DNA of 64,000 nt from Cyathus striatus. Its lineage: Eukaryota; Basidiomycota; Agaricomycetes; Agaricales; Nidulariaceae. Both the position numbers and the translations under genes were made by a program. The notes under the pieces were generated by a model that saw only the letters and a list, made by a program, of their open reading frames with translations, was not told where the DNA came from and did no database searches. The DNA lies in contig JAOVFP010000012.1 in NCBI GenBank assembly GCA_025738555.1, positions 2,356,001 to 2,420,000 on the forward strand, written 5' to 3'. Shown here in pieces: positions 11,261-24,020 of the stretch. The number at the start of each line of letters is the position of its first letter. Position 1 is the stretch's first letter.

Positions 11261-13888
11261 TATGGTGTGATCGTGGCTCGGGATATTAGTGCCCAGGGAG
11301 TTGGGGGACCACTGCTAGTGAGTGGTATAAATTGGGTATAAGTAGGCTCTAAGTGATTACGTAATGATATCGTGCGATCGGATGAAGTCCATCAAAATGA
11401 AGCCACGATGTTGATTTCTATCAAGCGCTTGTCAAGCGCCCAACTGCCTTCACGGATGGTTATTTATAAACTTAAGTACTTAAAAGCTAGGTGGACTTTG
11501 AATGCATTAAGTACCCGAAAAATATTTATGAAATCAGAGCCTACTTATCGTAACTGTGTAATACTGAAATTTGGTCCCAGAAACAGCTTTAAATACCCAT
11601 TTCATAAAAATATTAACGTTGCTCCGGTAAACAATCCAAATCGAATCCTATTTCGACGAGAGCGCGATCATAACGAGCCCTCGAGCGCATGATGGTGGTG
11701 CTGGATACATTACATCGATCCCATCATACACTCGGCACTACGTATAACCCAAATATGTGCGCGTGCATACCAATAGCACAGGTACTACTATGAACTTGAA
11801 GGCGGTTCAAACGTTTACGCGTCACGATTTAGCGAAGGAAGGTATCTGAATCGTCCCCCGAATACATGCCCTGTTAATATTCAATTTACGCCTCCAGTAT
11901 GAGCGCCACTAGGCACTACAATAGCTGGAAGACTAAAGTTCCTCTGTATCAACGAGTAGGAGTCTTGTTAAGTACTTTATCTTTCATGTTTGATCCGTGA
12001 ATAACAGGGCGCCTGAATACCCTAATTTCTCTCTCTTGTTGATTCAAAAACGCCCTTCTTCATCAAGCGTGCTGCAATTTCAACTGCTCATCGAAATTAT
12101 CTTCTTTCAAGAAATTGTTAACCCCCCAAAATCCCCCCCAGGGACCCCAACCGTACGCCCCCCGCCGTCATCTGTCGTAAATCCAACCAAATTCAGAAGG
12201 ACACAGTTGGTGTCATTGATGTCCTCGTGACCCTCGAGGGAGCGCCTGGTACGATAATCAGCGTCCCAATTTTCAGAGAGCCAGTCCAGTGCACTCGGAC
12301 TACTGGATACACTAGCACCTATAGTATATCACGCTAATGCTCAGAGTTATCCCTATGAACGAGGATTCTCACAAGCTGATCTAGAACTGGACCCGACACC
12401 CGAAGTGAGTGTTGAGCATAAAGCTCCGTGAGCGCGATCCAACGACCACGGAGTGGTGGGCATGTTGGAATACCGAACAGACCACCCGTACATCAGGAAA
12501 ATCACAATGTCCGAATTCGACATAATGCTGGTATAATTAGTCTGAATTGAATATAATTAGGAAGATTGGTCCAATTAGCGCGAATTCGGAGCATTTGTAT
12601 AATTACCTATAATTCGGAGTTGAACCGTTTTGGTTCGGCATAATTCTGACAATGTGAGCGATTAGTGAGGAGCAAATTCAGCCCAGGTTCACAATAATTA
12701 CAACCCATTCAATATGCCCGAAAACCCTCACAAGTATAAGAATGCTAAGAAATATTATATTAAAAATAAATACAGTACAAAGCGTGTAGTATGAGGACAG
12801 TTAGGGTAACAATATATATATTGTAGACATGAAGTAATGCTCAACACGATCTGGTACCCGCGGCTCAACCACTTACAGTTCAATAATTGGTTACGTGTCA
12901 TTTCTAGATGCTGTATAAGATTGATGTTGGAACAAGAAAGAAAGAAGGCGATATTTGAACTTGCCTAGAAGTGTATAAGGTGTGTCGACCTGGAGTCTAT
13001 TCATATCTTTATCCTATAATAGAGCGTTAGCACATAGTTTAAAAGAAAATAATAACATACATGTATTCCCAGCTGACCATTAAAAGCTCCCTCTCAAGAG
13101 CAAGGGTTGGAGTTGGTGTTGAACGTTATGACTGGAGAGGTAATGAGTATTGCGGATACATCGAAGAACAGTCAGTTTTGATGTTGATACATAAAATATG
13201 AGCTCAAATGAGAGCAGGAAAAGGAGGAAGTAAGGAAGACTGAACGGTTGACGAGAGAAGGGGAAGGGATGAAGAGGGGGGGCATGATGGTGGTACGATG
13301 AAGAAAAACTTCGTTGGCAATGGCTCTGAACCTGTCTTCATCATGCATGTGATCGGACAACGAAGGTAAACAGGAATACACGAGCCAATAAGCGAGAGCT
13401 AGAATGTGTAAGTCCGTGCTCAAGTCCGTGCTAGATTAGTTCTAGAATCCTGACGGACTCGGTACTCAGGACGTGCTCAAGACGAACTTAGAAATATCAC
13501 AATACTAACCGGACAACTGATTCAGCGCTCAGCACTGGTGTGGCCTCTCAGCTTAACTGAGCACTACTTCTCGTACTAAGGTGAGTGCAGTGGTCATTAC
13601 ATTCGGTTAAAGCTGGATCACACAAGTTCCAGAAGTACTTTATCATATTTAGTCCGTAGAGGTATCAGAAATAATACTTAATTTTGGTATATTCATGTCT
13701 AACCGAATACATCACCCAAGGACATGAGTATAAGTTATACCTAAGCGAAACGTCGTGTGAAGAACAATGCATAAAAATGCGAAGTTAGGTACCATGATGT
13801 ATCATTGATTCCGCTTAGGGATAATTAGAAGAATTGAGAAGAATTGAGCTCACTATACACAATTTGGAATGTGTGTTTTTCCTGATGA
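11261..13888. other. Intergenic stretch with no supportable gene
   Basis: Short open frames occur on both strands (for example 11372-11692 plus and 13172-13423 minus) but show no domain, signal or codon pattern that I would trust. 12500-12660 contains several imperfect ataatt/gaattcgg repeats, probably decayed transposon sequence. Confidence 0.45.
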
Positions 13889-14044
13889 CTACCCGGGGCT
13901 GGAAGGCCAATAGCAGCACGTCTCTTCTGCTATGCCATAGCAACATCCGTAGGAGCCAATGCAACTTCTGGAGATGTAAGTACAAATGTCCGCTGTGAGG
14001 GTGGTTGAAGCAGTGACAAGGGCAATGAGGAGGATTAACTTCAT
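13889..14044 (-). CDS. Small cysteine-rich secreted protein (51 aa)
   Basis: The chosen ATG (14044) gives a 51-residue protein: a leader MKLILLIALVTASTTLTA with probable signal-peptidase cleavage after TA, then a mature part of about 33 residues with six cysteines including two CC pairs (GCCYG, TCCYW). The longer upstream frame adds a non-signal stretch, so the inner ATG is preferred. Paralog of the decayed copy at 8767-8961. Such small secreted proteins may act at the cell surface or as effectors; the role here is unknown. Confidence 0.55.
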   Translation of the reverse strand: MKLILLIALVTASTTLTADICTYISRSCIGSYGCCYGIAEETCCYWPSSPG

Positions 14045-14818
14045 GATGATTTTGTAAAATGGAGATGTGTAGCTATAGAAGAGTAAATGTTCGAATGGTT
14101 TGGATAAATCTTCGCTGAATATCATGGGCTTTATATTTTCCTACTATGAGTTGCAAACGTCCTAAATTGACCTTTGGTTATTCAAATTAACTCTCGTACA
14201 GTTATTTTATATCAAAATCCCCCTAAAGATATGCTATGAATCGAGAATGAAGAATAGGGCAGCCTGATGTCATACAACTCTACATGCTAGCGCTAAAATT
14301 CTTCATTGTGGAGGCGCTGTGAATAATCGTGAAGCTTTGTACCTGATATTCGTAACGTTCCTGCATCTGCAGGGCATATGGTGGGGATAGGGATGACAGA
14401 TATTAAGTGTATTGAATGTCTCTTCGGAAAGCCTTCAGAGTCATTGCTGTAGAACTCTAAGTGCGAGGCATTCATCAGAGCTAGCACTGATGGCTACGAC
14501 GATAGGGTTGATGATTGAATTTGAAATTCAGAGATACTGTCCTATGGTTTACCTAACTCACATTTTCGGTGAAGTGTTTGCTGAATAAATGCAGTGGTTC
14601 TCATGGTATGTAACAGGCACTGAGTTGAGTAGGAACGTGGGATTAATTCATAAGATTCAGAAAGAATGTTTATGATCGTAAGTGTAAACGATACATAAAA
14701 CACTGCTAGAGTCGCCGTCAGGCCTTCACCTAATTATGGCCTAGATTGCCTTCAACGTTCAACGTTCAGATTTCATGCTGCAAGCTGTTGCTTGGGGCGG
14801 AGATTAAAAAATGCATAG
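14045..14818. other. Intergenic stretch, nothing recognised
   Basis: Contains a 64-codon minus-strand open frame (14293-14487) without any recognisable feature; I do not call it a gene. Confidence 0.45.
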
Positions 14819-14824
14819 CCAAAC

Positions 14825-16795
14825 TATGGAAAGCCTAACAACCACGCTCGATCCCATCAAATGGATTTGTGTTCCGACAGTCGGCTTCTCCGGCTCTTCG
14901 GTTAGCGCTTACGTAACGGTCTGCAAAACCCCATATCTACTTTTGATTTACTTTGGCCAATTGCATACATGATTTTGCCTCAATTACCACTCATATATTG
15001 TATTTTAAACAGTTAATAATAATAAGAAATTTATCACATAGCCGCCTAGCCGAAATGCCCTACCGACAAGAAATAGATACTCCCCCCCTAATATACGTAG
15101 ACTAGCCGCGGAGCTGTACACTGGCATGCCCCCTAGCAGAGGCAAGCCCCTCCCAACCTCCGGACAATCGTCCCGAGTCATATTACACATAGTTTCAATA
15201 CTTCTCACTCGCTCGATAGTAGTCATTCTAAATATTTCAAAGTAGCGTAGTCGTGACATCTGGATTCTCCACAACCGACTAATAAACTAGGATTTTTATT
15301 TTATTTTAAAAAATTATCATTCTCACTAACTGTCAAAGCCAAGACTATAACTCATATGAGCGCGAGTGTGAACATCACAATTAATGCTACATATTATGTC
15401 ATCAAACTCATACATTCGTGCTCGTTCTCACATTTCACCCCACTTTCCTTATGAGTGTCAGTATAACAATTTTAATCTGATAGCGAGCATGAGTGTGAGA
15501 TTTATATGAAAACAAATTTAAGCGGACGGGTCAAAGTATGCCTTGATCTGTTATAGTAAGGAAAGACAATAGCTTTTCTGGTAGGAACCTGGGTAGTAGT
15601 AGTTATAGTGATTCAGACCTCACAACATGACGAGCATGAATTTTTTAAACATGAAATAACAGACCTCTGTCGAGACAAATTCAGACTGAGCGCGCAACAT
15701 TTTTTTTGGCTGTGATATAATGTGTGGATTTGAGCATAAAAGTAAATGACTCTTTCTGAACATCTTCCTCAAAAATTGCACTATCAGTGGCAACGATGAA
15801 TTAGCGCAATTTTGTACTCAGCTGTGATCGGTACATGCCTTGATTCCTTTAACAATTTGATTTTACGCGGTGTCTCGAATACATTTCGAAACTTACTATG
15901 TCATATTGAAATTTGGCATTGGTAAATGGTTATGCATATGTCTTGTAAAATGGAGCCCCAGCATCCATTCTTTACAGTTAAACAAAGTTCTAGCTTACAA
16001 CAAGAGACAAAAAGAGCATAGGATTTAGTAAGATGGTGGAGGTAGAGAGAGTATCGAGGCAGCAAAGTAAACTTAGAATTTGAGTACAGGATGAGTAGAT
16101 ATTTGATAAGAAAGTTGTATAGGAAAATAACGCAAAGTTACATACTCAGCGAAGACAATTAAACCAATATGAGTAAGTCAATACAGAAATATAGTAAACG
16201 ACGGTCTCATAATAAGGGATCTGAAAAGAAAAATATAATAAGTATGATGCGCGACGAAAAAATGAAAAATAAATTTGAATGTCTCGAATTTTGAGGGTTG
16301 ATGTCGTGTTAGTGTCTAGTTCAGGGTCTTGTGTCGTTGACAGTGCCAAAGGGGTTTTGATGTGTTGGGATGCTCCTCAAGGTTGGGTACAATGTTGGGA
16401 CGATGTATGAAGGCGTATACTTCGGGGGAAAGAACAAAGAGAGGGTAGGGAGTAGCTGGATGACAGAGGTGCGACTCGCGAGTCGAGACTCGAACGCGTA
16501 CGGACTCCATCCGTCGCGCGAAAGCAATCTTACCTATTACGTAATACGATCTACAACGTCTTTAGTTGTCGAATAATCCGAGTTTCCAAGTGCTTTGCCT
16601 GATCTACAATTTTCAACTGTAGAGCTTGAATATGTAGTTGTATATTTGATTTTTGATCTATAGATGGTAGGTATGGAATTACAATCTTATGTGAGCGTTA
16701 CGAAATAGTAAGTTCTAAGCGAGAATGCCGTGATGCCGGATGTCGGAAATCAATTTCACTTGATGAAATTGAGCGTGGTTGTTAGACTTTCCATA
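14825..16795. mobile_element. 2 kb element with terminal inverted repeats and 6-bp duplication
   Basis: The ends start TATGGAAAG(c/t)CTAACAACC in inverted orientation and stay similar for about 60-80 bp. They are flanked by a perfect 6-bp direct repeat CCAAAC (14819-14824 and 16796-16801). No transposase was found inside; the interior is AT-rich with only short open frames. A non-autonomous DNA element. Like the 590-7396 element it makes 6-bp duplications and begins TA(c/t)GG, so the two might share a transposase type, but the repeats are otherwise different. Confidence 0.65.
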
Positions 16796-16879
16796 CCAAA
16801 CAGCTTGTTTACCAGTTGTTTGCTTCGGCATGAACCATTTCAATCTTCAACACTGGACTAGTGATTTATATCATTCGCA

Positions 16880-17128
16880 TTCTAATCTGAATCTATTCAA
16901 CTCCAACATTGTGTTTGCCATATCTTCCTCCATTGCAAATAATGTCACCTGAGGCTGTACCTTCGAGAAGTCAATCTCAAGATTCTCGCTCCTGGTGTGT
17001 ACCGTGTTTGTCTTATGTCATTCGAACATCTAACGAACAAGCTTCTACAGTTCACACAGACAACAGCCTACATTCTCTCTCACAGAAACACCATAAACAA
17101 TCTAACAAGCCAACATAGATCCTTAACG
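16880..17128 (+). promoter_or_regulatory. Kinesin-copy promoter and leader
   Basis: About 230 bp that match 54615-54856, the sequence directly upstream of another kinesin copy (shared runs such as caagattctcgctcctggtg and ttatgtcattcgaacatcta). The conservation shows that duplication included the promoter. Confidence 0.6.
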
Positions 17129-20116
17129 TTGCCAGCGATCCCCACACCCCAATAAACTCCAAAACTTTCAAAACTCTCCGGACACGAGGCTCATCCTTCA
17201 TCGATTCATCACTCCCAAACACCCCAGACCCATCTCAAGCATCTCCAGCGCCAGCGACCTCTTCAACCGCCTCTCCCACGCCGGTACCATGAGTAGCCTT
17301 TTCAGCACCATGCACAAGTACAAAGCCCCCTATCCGTCGAATCGTGCGAGACCGTCAAACACAATCTCTCCGCGTCGGGAGGCCTCCTGTATCGTGTACG
17401 CCAACGAAGGGAAGGAGCACGAGTCAACCTAGGACACCAGTGTCCCCGAGGAAAGGGGTCGAGAGTCCTAGCTTGTTGCCTGCGACTAGCGAGATGGATA
17501 TGAGTAATGTCGATCCGGAGCAGGTGCTGGTGGATTATCAGACTGTTGAGCCTGGGGATGTATTGTTTGATGCTGAGGGTATGGTTTCCGTTTGGTGCGC
17601 TTTCCCCCCTCCCTTACTTCCCTTGCTAACGACTAACGATGAGATGATAGTATGCGCCCTTCGAACAACCCTAGCCCATGGTCCCCAAGCACGGATGAAA
17701 TCTCTCTTTGCCTGCGCACCACAAACCCACCACCCCCGCACCCGTATTCACCTTCGACTCCATCCTCACCGGATCTAAGAACATGCCTATATACATCACC
17801 ACCGTGCGTAAACACGTACGCACCGCAATGGAGGGTTACAACGCAGTAGTCTTTGCATACGGACAGACCGCCTCAGGAAAGATGTACACAGTTATAGGGG
17901 ACGAAGCCGAGCCAGGTACACTCCCCGCGCTACATGAGACATCTTCTCTTACATCCGCAACACGCCAGAGCAGGAATACCTCCTCCGCTGCCCGTACCTA
18001 GAAATCTACAATGAAACCATCATCGATCTCCTCGCTCCCCCTTCGTTAGCCTCAGCGAACCCGGTACAGATCCAAGGGACAGGGAGCGGTATTACTCTCG
18101 TTCCCCTTCGCGAGGAGGTTGTTACGAGTCTGGCTCGTGTAAATGGTGTTTTGAAGAAGGGGGTGGGAATAGGAGGACTGCGAGTACGGATTGGAATGAG
18201 AGGAGTAGGTGGAGTCATAGTGTTTTTAGGGTTTTTATTGAAAGTTAGGAGAGGGGGGAGGAGGAGAGGCCTGTTACGCCTGTGCCGCCTAGTGGGAGGC
18301 ATATGCCTGGGTTAGGAGGACGGCAGACTCCCGGGCTTGATGGGGCCGGAGGTTGCAGGCGAGAGGTGGGAGGAGTGTGAGGACGTCCGTTTTGGTTTGT
18401 CTTTCTGCTTTATGATGTGGGATAGTGGCTAACGTAGTGGAGCGTAGAGCCTTATTGATCTTGCGGGATCGGAGAAGGCTACGTCCGATAAGGAACGGAC
18501 GAGGGAGGGGAAGTATATTAATACCAGGTTGGTTGTTGGTTTTGTGATTGGTTGTAGGATGCTGATGGTGTGTAGTTTGTTGACGCTAGGAACCGTTATT
18601 GGGACTTTGGCGGAGAATTCTGATAAGGGGATAAGGGGAAGACGTATGTTCTGCCTTGATAATTGTCGGTGCTTGCTGATGGATTGAGTGCAGAGATCAC
18701 GTACCCTACCGCAATTCGAAACTCACGAGTATTTTGCAACCTTCCCTGTCCGGTAACGCATGGATAAGTGTGATCTGTATTATCAACCCCGATCCCTCCG
18801 CCGTCACCGAGAGCACGAGCACACTGTTGTTCGCTAAGAGAGTCAAGGGCGTTCATGTATGTTTTACTCATCTTCATTTGCTGGGGAACAGTTTCTAACT
18901 TTGCTCCGTAGCTCAATGCGCAGAAGAAAGAGATCGTCGATATTGACGCGCTCGTTGAGCGGTATAGGAAGGAGATTGAGGATCTCAAGCGTAGGCTTGC
19001 GGAGCGTGAAGCTGATGCTCCTGTTTGCAACCGTCGGTTGTCGGCTCGTGAGGTACTTTCTTTTCTCTTTCTATATTAGCGCCTGCGCTGACGGAGGGAT
19101 TGAAGCAAATTAATGAAACAAAAGTGATAGGCGATTTGAATGAGCGCATTAAGCAGCTCACAAAGCTCATCTTAACGAGCCAGACGGTGGATGATGCGAA
19201 GAGTGACGATTCGAGGCCTGCTAGTCCTACTAAGGTCGACTTTGATGTCCCCGTATCAAGCCGCGCTGATTGCTCGTCCACCCTCCACCCTCCACCTACT
19301 GCCTCTGCGAGTGATAAAGGTAAGCTTAGTGTTGAGCAAGGCAAGACGATCCGGGAGCTCGAGATTGTCATTCGGGGGTATGAGGAGAACCTGGGCGAGC
19401 CGCTGCGGAAGGTCAAGGAGGATGTTGAACGGGAGTGGAAGGAGAAGTTCTATGACGAGGTTAAGAAGAGGGAAGAGAAGGAGCGGTGGGCGGAGGAGGT
19501 TGTTGTGGAGCAGTTGGAGAAGGAGGAGGTTTGTCATTTGCTTCTCGGTGTTGGGCATTGCTAATTGGTTTGGACGTAGGCGAGGAAGCAGCTAGAGGAG
19601 CTTCGTGCGCTCGCTGCCTTTGTTAGCAAGTTTGATGCATTGGGACTGGGGCTTGGTGCTGTGCCTGTATCTAAGCTTCAGCCGCCGAAGCCAATCCCTG
19701 GAGGAGCGGCTATTGCTTTCTATGAGAGACAACAAACGAGACAGCGTCTCTCGTTATCCTCGACGTCTATTTTTGGGTCCACCACAGCGAGCACGAGCAA
19801 AGTGCTGGAAGAGGAAGAACACGATATCACTCTTGCTTCCTCTCCCGTGCCTCCGATTACTTCTGTACCGATGCAAAGCTCCCCCGTACGGCTCGAGCTT
19901 TCGTCATTTCCTGCTCAGCCTGGTCTGCTGGACCATGAGCCGGAATGGCTTGGTGGAGAGGCGAGCTTTGGCTCTATCTTAGAGGTGGAGAATGCTATTT
20001 TGCCCCCACCGCCTATGTTGGGAGTTAAGAAGTTGGATATTGGGCCTGCGACTCCGCAGAGCCCAGTGAGGGAGGTGTTGGATGATAAGGAGAATATTGC
20101 TCCTGCTGCGTGGTGA
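17129..20116 (+). pseudogene. Kinesin-7 (Kip2/CENP-E-type) motor pseudogene, copy A
   Basis: Spliced pieces follow a fungal kinesin-7 in order: a Ser/Pro-rich N-terminus; FDSILTGSKN; YNAVVFAYGQTASGK (P-loop, 17840-17881); YLEIYNETIIDLLAPP; LREEVVTS; LIDLAGSEKATSDKERTREG (switch II, near 18450-18500); YRNSKLTRILQPSLSG; then a charged coiled coil (19100-19560) and a low-complexity tail ending at 20116. It is broken. The start ATG of copy C is TTG here (17129). The frame shifts within the first dozen codons and again after the P-loop near 17930. The P-loop Thr is Met (GKMYT), and the motor exons need several frame changes. The tail exon from 19640 is open and may be the least damaged. A working protein would walk on microtubules; this copy cannot give a motor. 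Confidence 0.75.
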
Positions 20117-20736
20117 TGAAGCACTGGGTGGGAATTTGGATACGTATTATTAGGGAACTGGACGTCCATCTCAAGTTTTGCTTTTTGTTGCTTTTTGATT
20201 TGCTGTCGGTTCTTTGTTCGGAATGCTTTGTATTTTTATTCATGTGGATCTGGGAAATCTACTTTCTATTGAGAATATATGTTACGGTTACAGTGGTTAT
20301 TGGTATTGTTCACTAGGGAAAGTTGAAGGAAAGTATATTTAATTTGTACGCAGTAGTTGATATTTACGACCTCATGTATAAGCATTAATGCATCACTACT
20401 CTGTCCCAGCATATTAAGTTTCAAGAGTCGCCAGGTAGGAGTTGTAGCTATCATCTTGATCAATTGCTGTCAGCGACTACCTGAGGATGCGAATTCCACC
20501 TCGCAGTTCTGCAGCGCTCAAGTCACCCGTTTCGCTCGTTATCTCTACTCTGTTCCAAGTTATGCTCACTGAAAATCCCTCCAGAACTTCGTCTCAAAGA
20601 TCTTTCTTTTATTGCGACGTCAAAACCGAATCTGATATACGTTGTTTTCTACCTTACATCATTATTACATCATTACTGTCGGACGGACTTGCCGAGCACT
20701 ACAATCCCGACTACTTTCGTTACAATCCCTATTCGT
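20117..20736 (+). other. Kinesin copy A 3' flank
   Basis: 20160-20270 and 20345-20410 recur at 41620-41820, downstream of the insertion in kinesin copy B, so they are part of the duplicated unit (3' UTR and beyond). No gene seen in the rest. Confidence 0.55.
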
Positions 20737-20905
20737 AGTTCGTCTACTCCCTCCTCCCTTTTCAAAACACCACGTACTCCAGAAAGACTCGTGAAACTTC
20801 CTCGCGGAAGGGGATTAGGGTATCATTCCCTGTCACATGGATTTATACGAGATTCGCAGAGGCATCCCCTTCATTGATCAGCACGAGCGCCATGGTGACG
20901 CTATA
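20737..20905 (-). pseudogene. Kinesin fragment, opposite orientation
   Basis: On the minus strand this matches the kinesin segment around LREEVVTS (18070-18165 of copy A) with stops. It is the outermost recognisable piece of the left arm of the palindrome and mirrors the start of copy B at 34440. Confidence 0.5.
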
Positions 20906-20910
20906 TGCGT

Positions 20911-21099
20911 CTAAGGTAGGGGGGATTGTAGCGGGATGATGGCAGTTAGTGCATGATGACTGGTCTGTCTGGTAACGAGACTAATATGCACGTCATTCGT
21001 GAAATCCTGCAAGACTGCGTTTCGTACCGCCAATACTTCAACAAAACAACAATGTAGGTAATACATCATCCGGGTTTGGTTCCCCAGCGCTAGCCCCAT
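20911..21099 (-). repeat. Palindrome-arm segment, mirror of 34209-34397
   Basis: The minus strand reads like 34209-34397 plus (shared AVRNAVLQD in translation, with the same flanking bases). Coding status unclear; it serves here as evidence for the inverted duplication. Confidence 0.5.
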
Positions 21100-21119
21100 A
21101 GCAATCAGTGGATGCGAAC

Positions 21120-22300
21120 CCTGTCCACTTCGTGGTCATTGTAGCGTTGGAGTGTTCAATGAGGATTTGAGGCGGCATTAACAAAGGTCTGGACTGTAGA
21201 ACGCTCTACGTGGAAACGGAGACTATAGGTGTCAGAAGCGGGATACCGGGTACGAATGTGGTGAACATAGCTTGTTGCTCCGCTCCGTACGAGTTCTTCA
21301 TGGTGGGGGTCGCAAGGTGGTTGACGATGATGTTAGCTACGACGAACGGTTGATGATAGTGAAGAGCTCTAGTTGAATATCTGTGGGCGTGCCGATAATG
21401 CCGCCACCATAGGCTATGCGCAGAAAGAATTTGAAAAGTATGATACAAGCCCTCTCTGACGTCCAAGGTCGAGCTCAGGACGACTCTACATCATCTTGTT
21501 CTACAAGAGATCTGACACTTTTATCACACGCAAGGATACATCCCTCGTCATGAGTCTGTCCTCCGGTACAGGGGTTGGCGGGGTGGGGGACATCGAAGTC
21601 GCAAAATAGTTACGTTGACGTGGGCTACGAGTGGTTGTTAGCGAGGTTGAATACGTGTAGGCGCAACGTCAACGCTGTCACCATGAGCTAAGTGCAGAAA
21701 GAATCGTACAAGCGCACGTCTGTCGTCCAAGACGTCTTCTTCGACTCTCGAGTCTCAATTGCCATTGCCTTCATTCCAACTGCAACAAGAGATCCGCCAC
21801 CGCCACACGCACGCATAACTATATCCTCATCAAAATGAGTCTGTCTCAAGAAGTCCTGCGTCCAATCAGAAAGTTTCGTCGAGGCACCTGGAACAGAGAT
21901 CACGTCGAAGAGGTGATTGGAGAAGTTCAAAGTAACGAAACAGTCATTACGAGATACTATGTGTGTCGGACGAACATAGTGCATGCTTCAGCATCGACGA
22001 TGGGGTGGTATGTAGAGTCCATGCTGGGTAGTTATAATATTCTGCGTGGCAGGTTCGGAAGAGGGGTTGTAATGCGCAAGGTAGAGCTAGAGATAGTGCA
22101 GCTTGAGATGCAAGCGAGTGTGTACTATGTGGTGAGTGTAAGCATAAGTAGGGCGTACAGAAAAAGAGGCGAAGGAAACATACCTGTTGTGTTCAAGGTA
22201 ACGTAACCCTAGCACACCCAGCGGAGTGAGTTTTACAATCGCCGATGTGAGTGCGTAAGAACGTTATCCTGTGATAAGACGAAGAGTTAGTGAGCACAGC
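21120..22300 (-). pseudogene. Unrecognised gene-family copy a
   Basis: One of three copies of a sequence family (also 22600-23990 minus and 32690-33960 plus). Recognisable conserved pieces on the minus strand are SNHLFDVISVPGAS, DEDIVMRACGGGGS and NSYGAEQQA, joined through probable short introns and broken by stops or frame changes. I cannot assign the family. Reverse-strand open frames here (for example at 21835) are mirrors of this sequence. Confidence 0.4.
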
Positions 22301-22599
22301 GTTTATACATAGTGAGACAGTGAAAGTGAAAATGGAAAGATGTTCAATGACTATATATCAACAGTGAAGAAGAAACGAAAGCAGAGAGGAGAAAGCACCT
22401 ACTTTAGTTGTACCTGATAGCACCTTCTCCTCCTTCTCTACTCCCTCACAAACATGGATACTGCAACCTCGTTGTCCGTAACTTGCGAAGAGGACTGAAC
22501 GACGTGCACGTGTGTGAGCACCTCGACTCAACTCAACTCGATTCCACGTCCTCTTAGGCCACTCGAACAGTAGGGCCTACGTCACATCCTCACGCATGT

Positions 22600-23990
22600 G
22601 TTCAAGTACAATGTACTTTGCGCGCCAGAGGTAAAGTCTACTCATACGGTGCTTTCAAGATCCGGGTAGCATCGTCGTCGGGCGTTGCGGATGTACGAGC
22701 AGTATGGGTGTTCTCTGTGGGAGGAGTCAGGACAGAGCTGCCCGTGCACATCGACAACGATGTGTTTCTTCACTATGATCCTACTCGCAATACCAACCAC
22801 GGTCCGTTCAGTCCTCTTCGTGGTCAGTGCAGCGTTGGAGTGATGAGCGGGGACAGCATTGGCATAGGTCTGGACTGCAGAACGCTCTACCACGTGAAAT
22901 CGTAAGGTATGAACGGAGGAGGTACGGGGGTTGGGGTTGGAGGGGGACACAGGACACAAGTGTGGCGGAAAGGGAGACGATATAGGAGTCGGAAGGGATA
23001 CTGGGTGCGAGTGCAATGAAAATAGCCTGCTGCTCCGTATAAACCCTTCGTGGTGGGGGTTGCAAGGTAGCTGATAACGGTATTCGAGAGCTTCAGTGGA
23101 TGGCAGAACAGTAGTACGAGCGCACGTCTGTCGTCCAAGAAGGATCCCAGGAGCACTCTACATCGTCGTCTTCTGAAAAAGGTCCGAGACTTTCACCATA
23201 CGCAAGACTACATCCTTCGTCATGACAAGTCTGTCCTTCGGTAAGGGAGGGGGCTGATACCTGTGCCGTGAAAATAGCCTTATGCTCCGTACGAGTTCTT
23301 TATGGTAGTGTCGCATGGTGGTTAACGCTGATGTTGGGTACGGCAGGTGGTTGATAACGTTGAAGAGCTCCAGTTGAGTACGTGTAGGTGCGATGTTAAC
23401 GTCGTCACTATGGGCTATATGCAGAGAGAATGGATCAAGCGCCCGTCTGTCGTACAAGACGTCTCCTTTGACTCTCGCGCCCCAATACTCCATTTACTCC
23501 AACTATAACAAAAGATCCGATACCTCCACCGCACGCACGCACGACTATATCATGCTTCGTCATAAAGTCATCCACCCTCAGTTCTCATTTAGGCCTAGGA
23601 AGCAGAGACAGCGCCGCATAGGCGATTGGTAAATCCCCGAGTAACGAGATAGCCGTTACGAGGTGCATGTTGAACGAAAAAGGTGCATGTTTCAGCATCA
23701 ACCATGGTGTGGTATGTGGAAGAGAACCGGGTATTCTTTACTGGGCAGTTATGATGCTCGGAACGGTTGTTTGGAAGATGAGTCCCAATGCGTACAGTAG
23801 AACTAGAGATGGCGCTGGTTGTGATGCAAGTGAGTATGCTGTGAGGCAGATGTAGGCGTAAGTAGGGCGCACGGATAGATACAGGAAGGGAGCGTACCTG
23901 TTTCGTTCCAAGTAGCTTCGGCCCATCCAGCCTAGTGAGTTTTATTGTTGCCTATTTGAGTAGGCAAGAACAACGACCTGCGAAAAGGCG
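22600..23990 (-). pseudogene. Unrecognised gene-family copy b
   Basis: The fullest left-arm counterpart of copy c (32690-33960). Both contain in order a WAGWAEATWNETG-like exon, an intron, a VRACGGG(x)GSFVIVGV exon, an INHLPYPTSALT exon, and DRLVMTKDVVLR(V/M)VKVSD. Stops and frame changes occur in every reading I tried. Copies a and b lie in tandem, so this side was duplicated again after the inversion. Confidence 0.4.
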
Positions 23991-24020
23991 AAGAGTTAGC
24001 GAACGCGGCGTTAGTGGACA

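Noticed and set aside
16321..16576. Overlapping open frames on both strands
   Set aside because: No domain; they lie inside the TIR element in GC-richer filler and contain a tRNA-like B box at best.
21835..22206. A 123-codon plus-strand protein
   Set aside because: Conserved pieces shared with the other copies read on the minus strand; this is the reverse of gene-family copy a.
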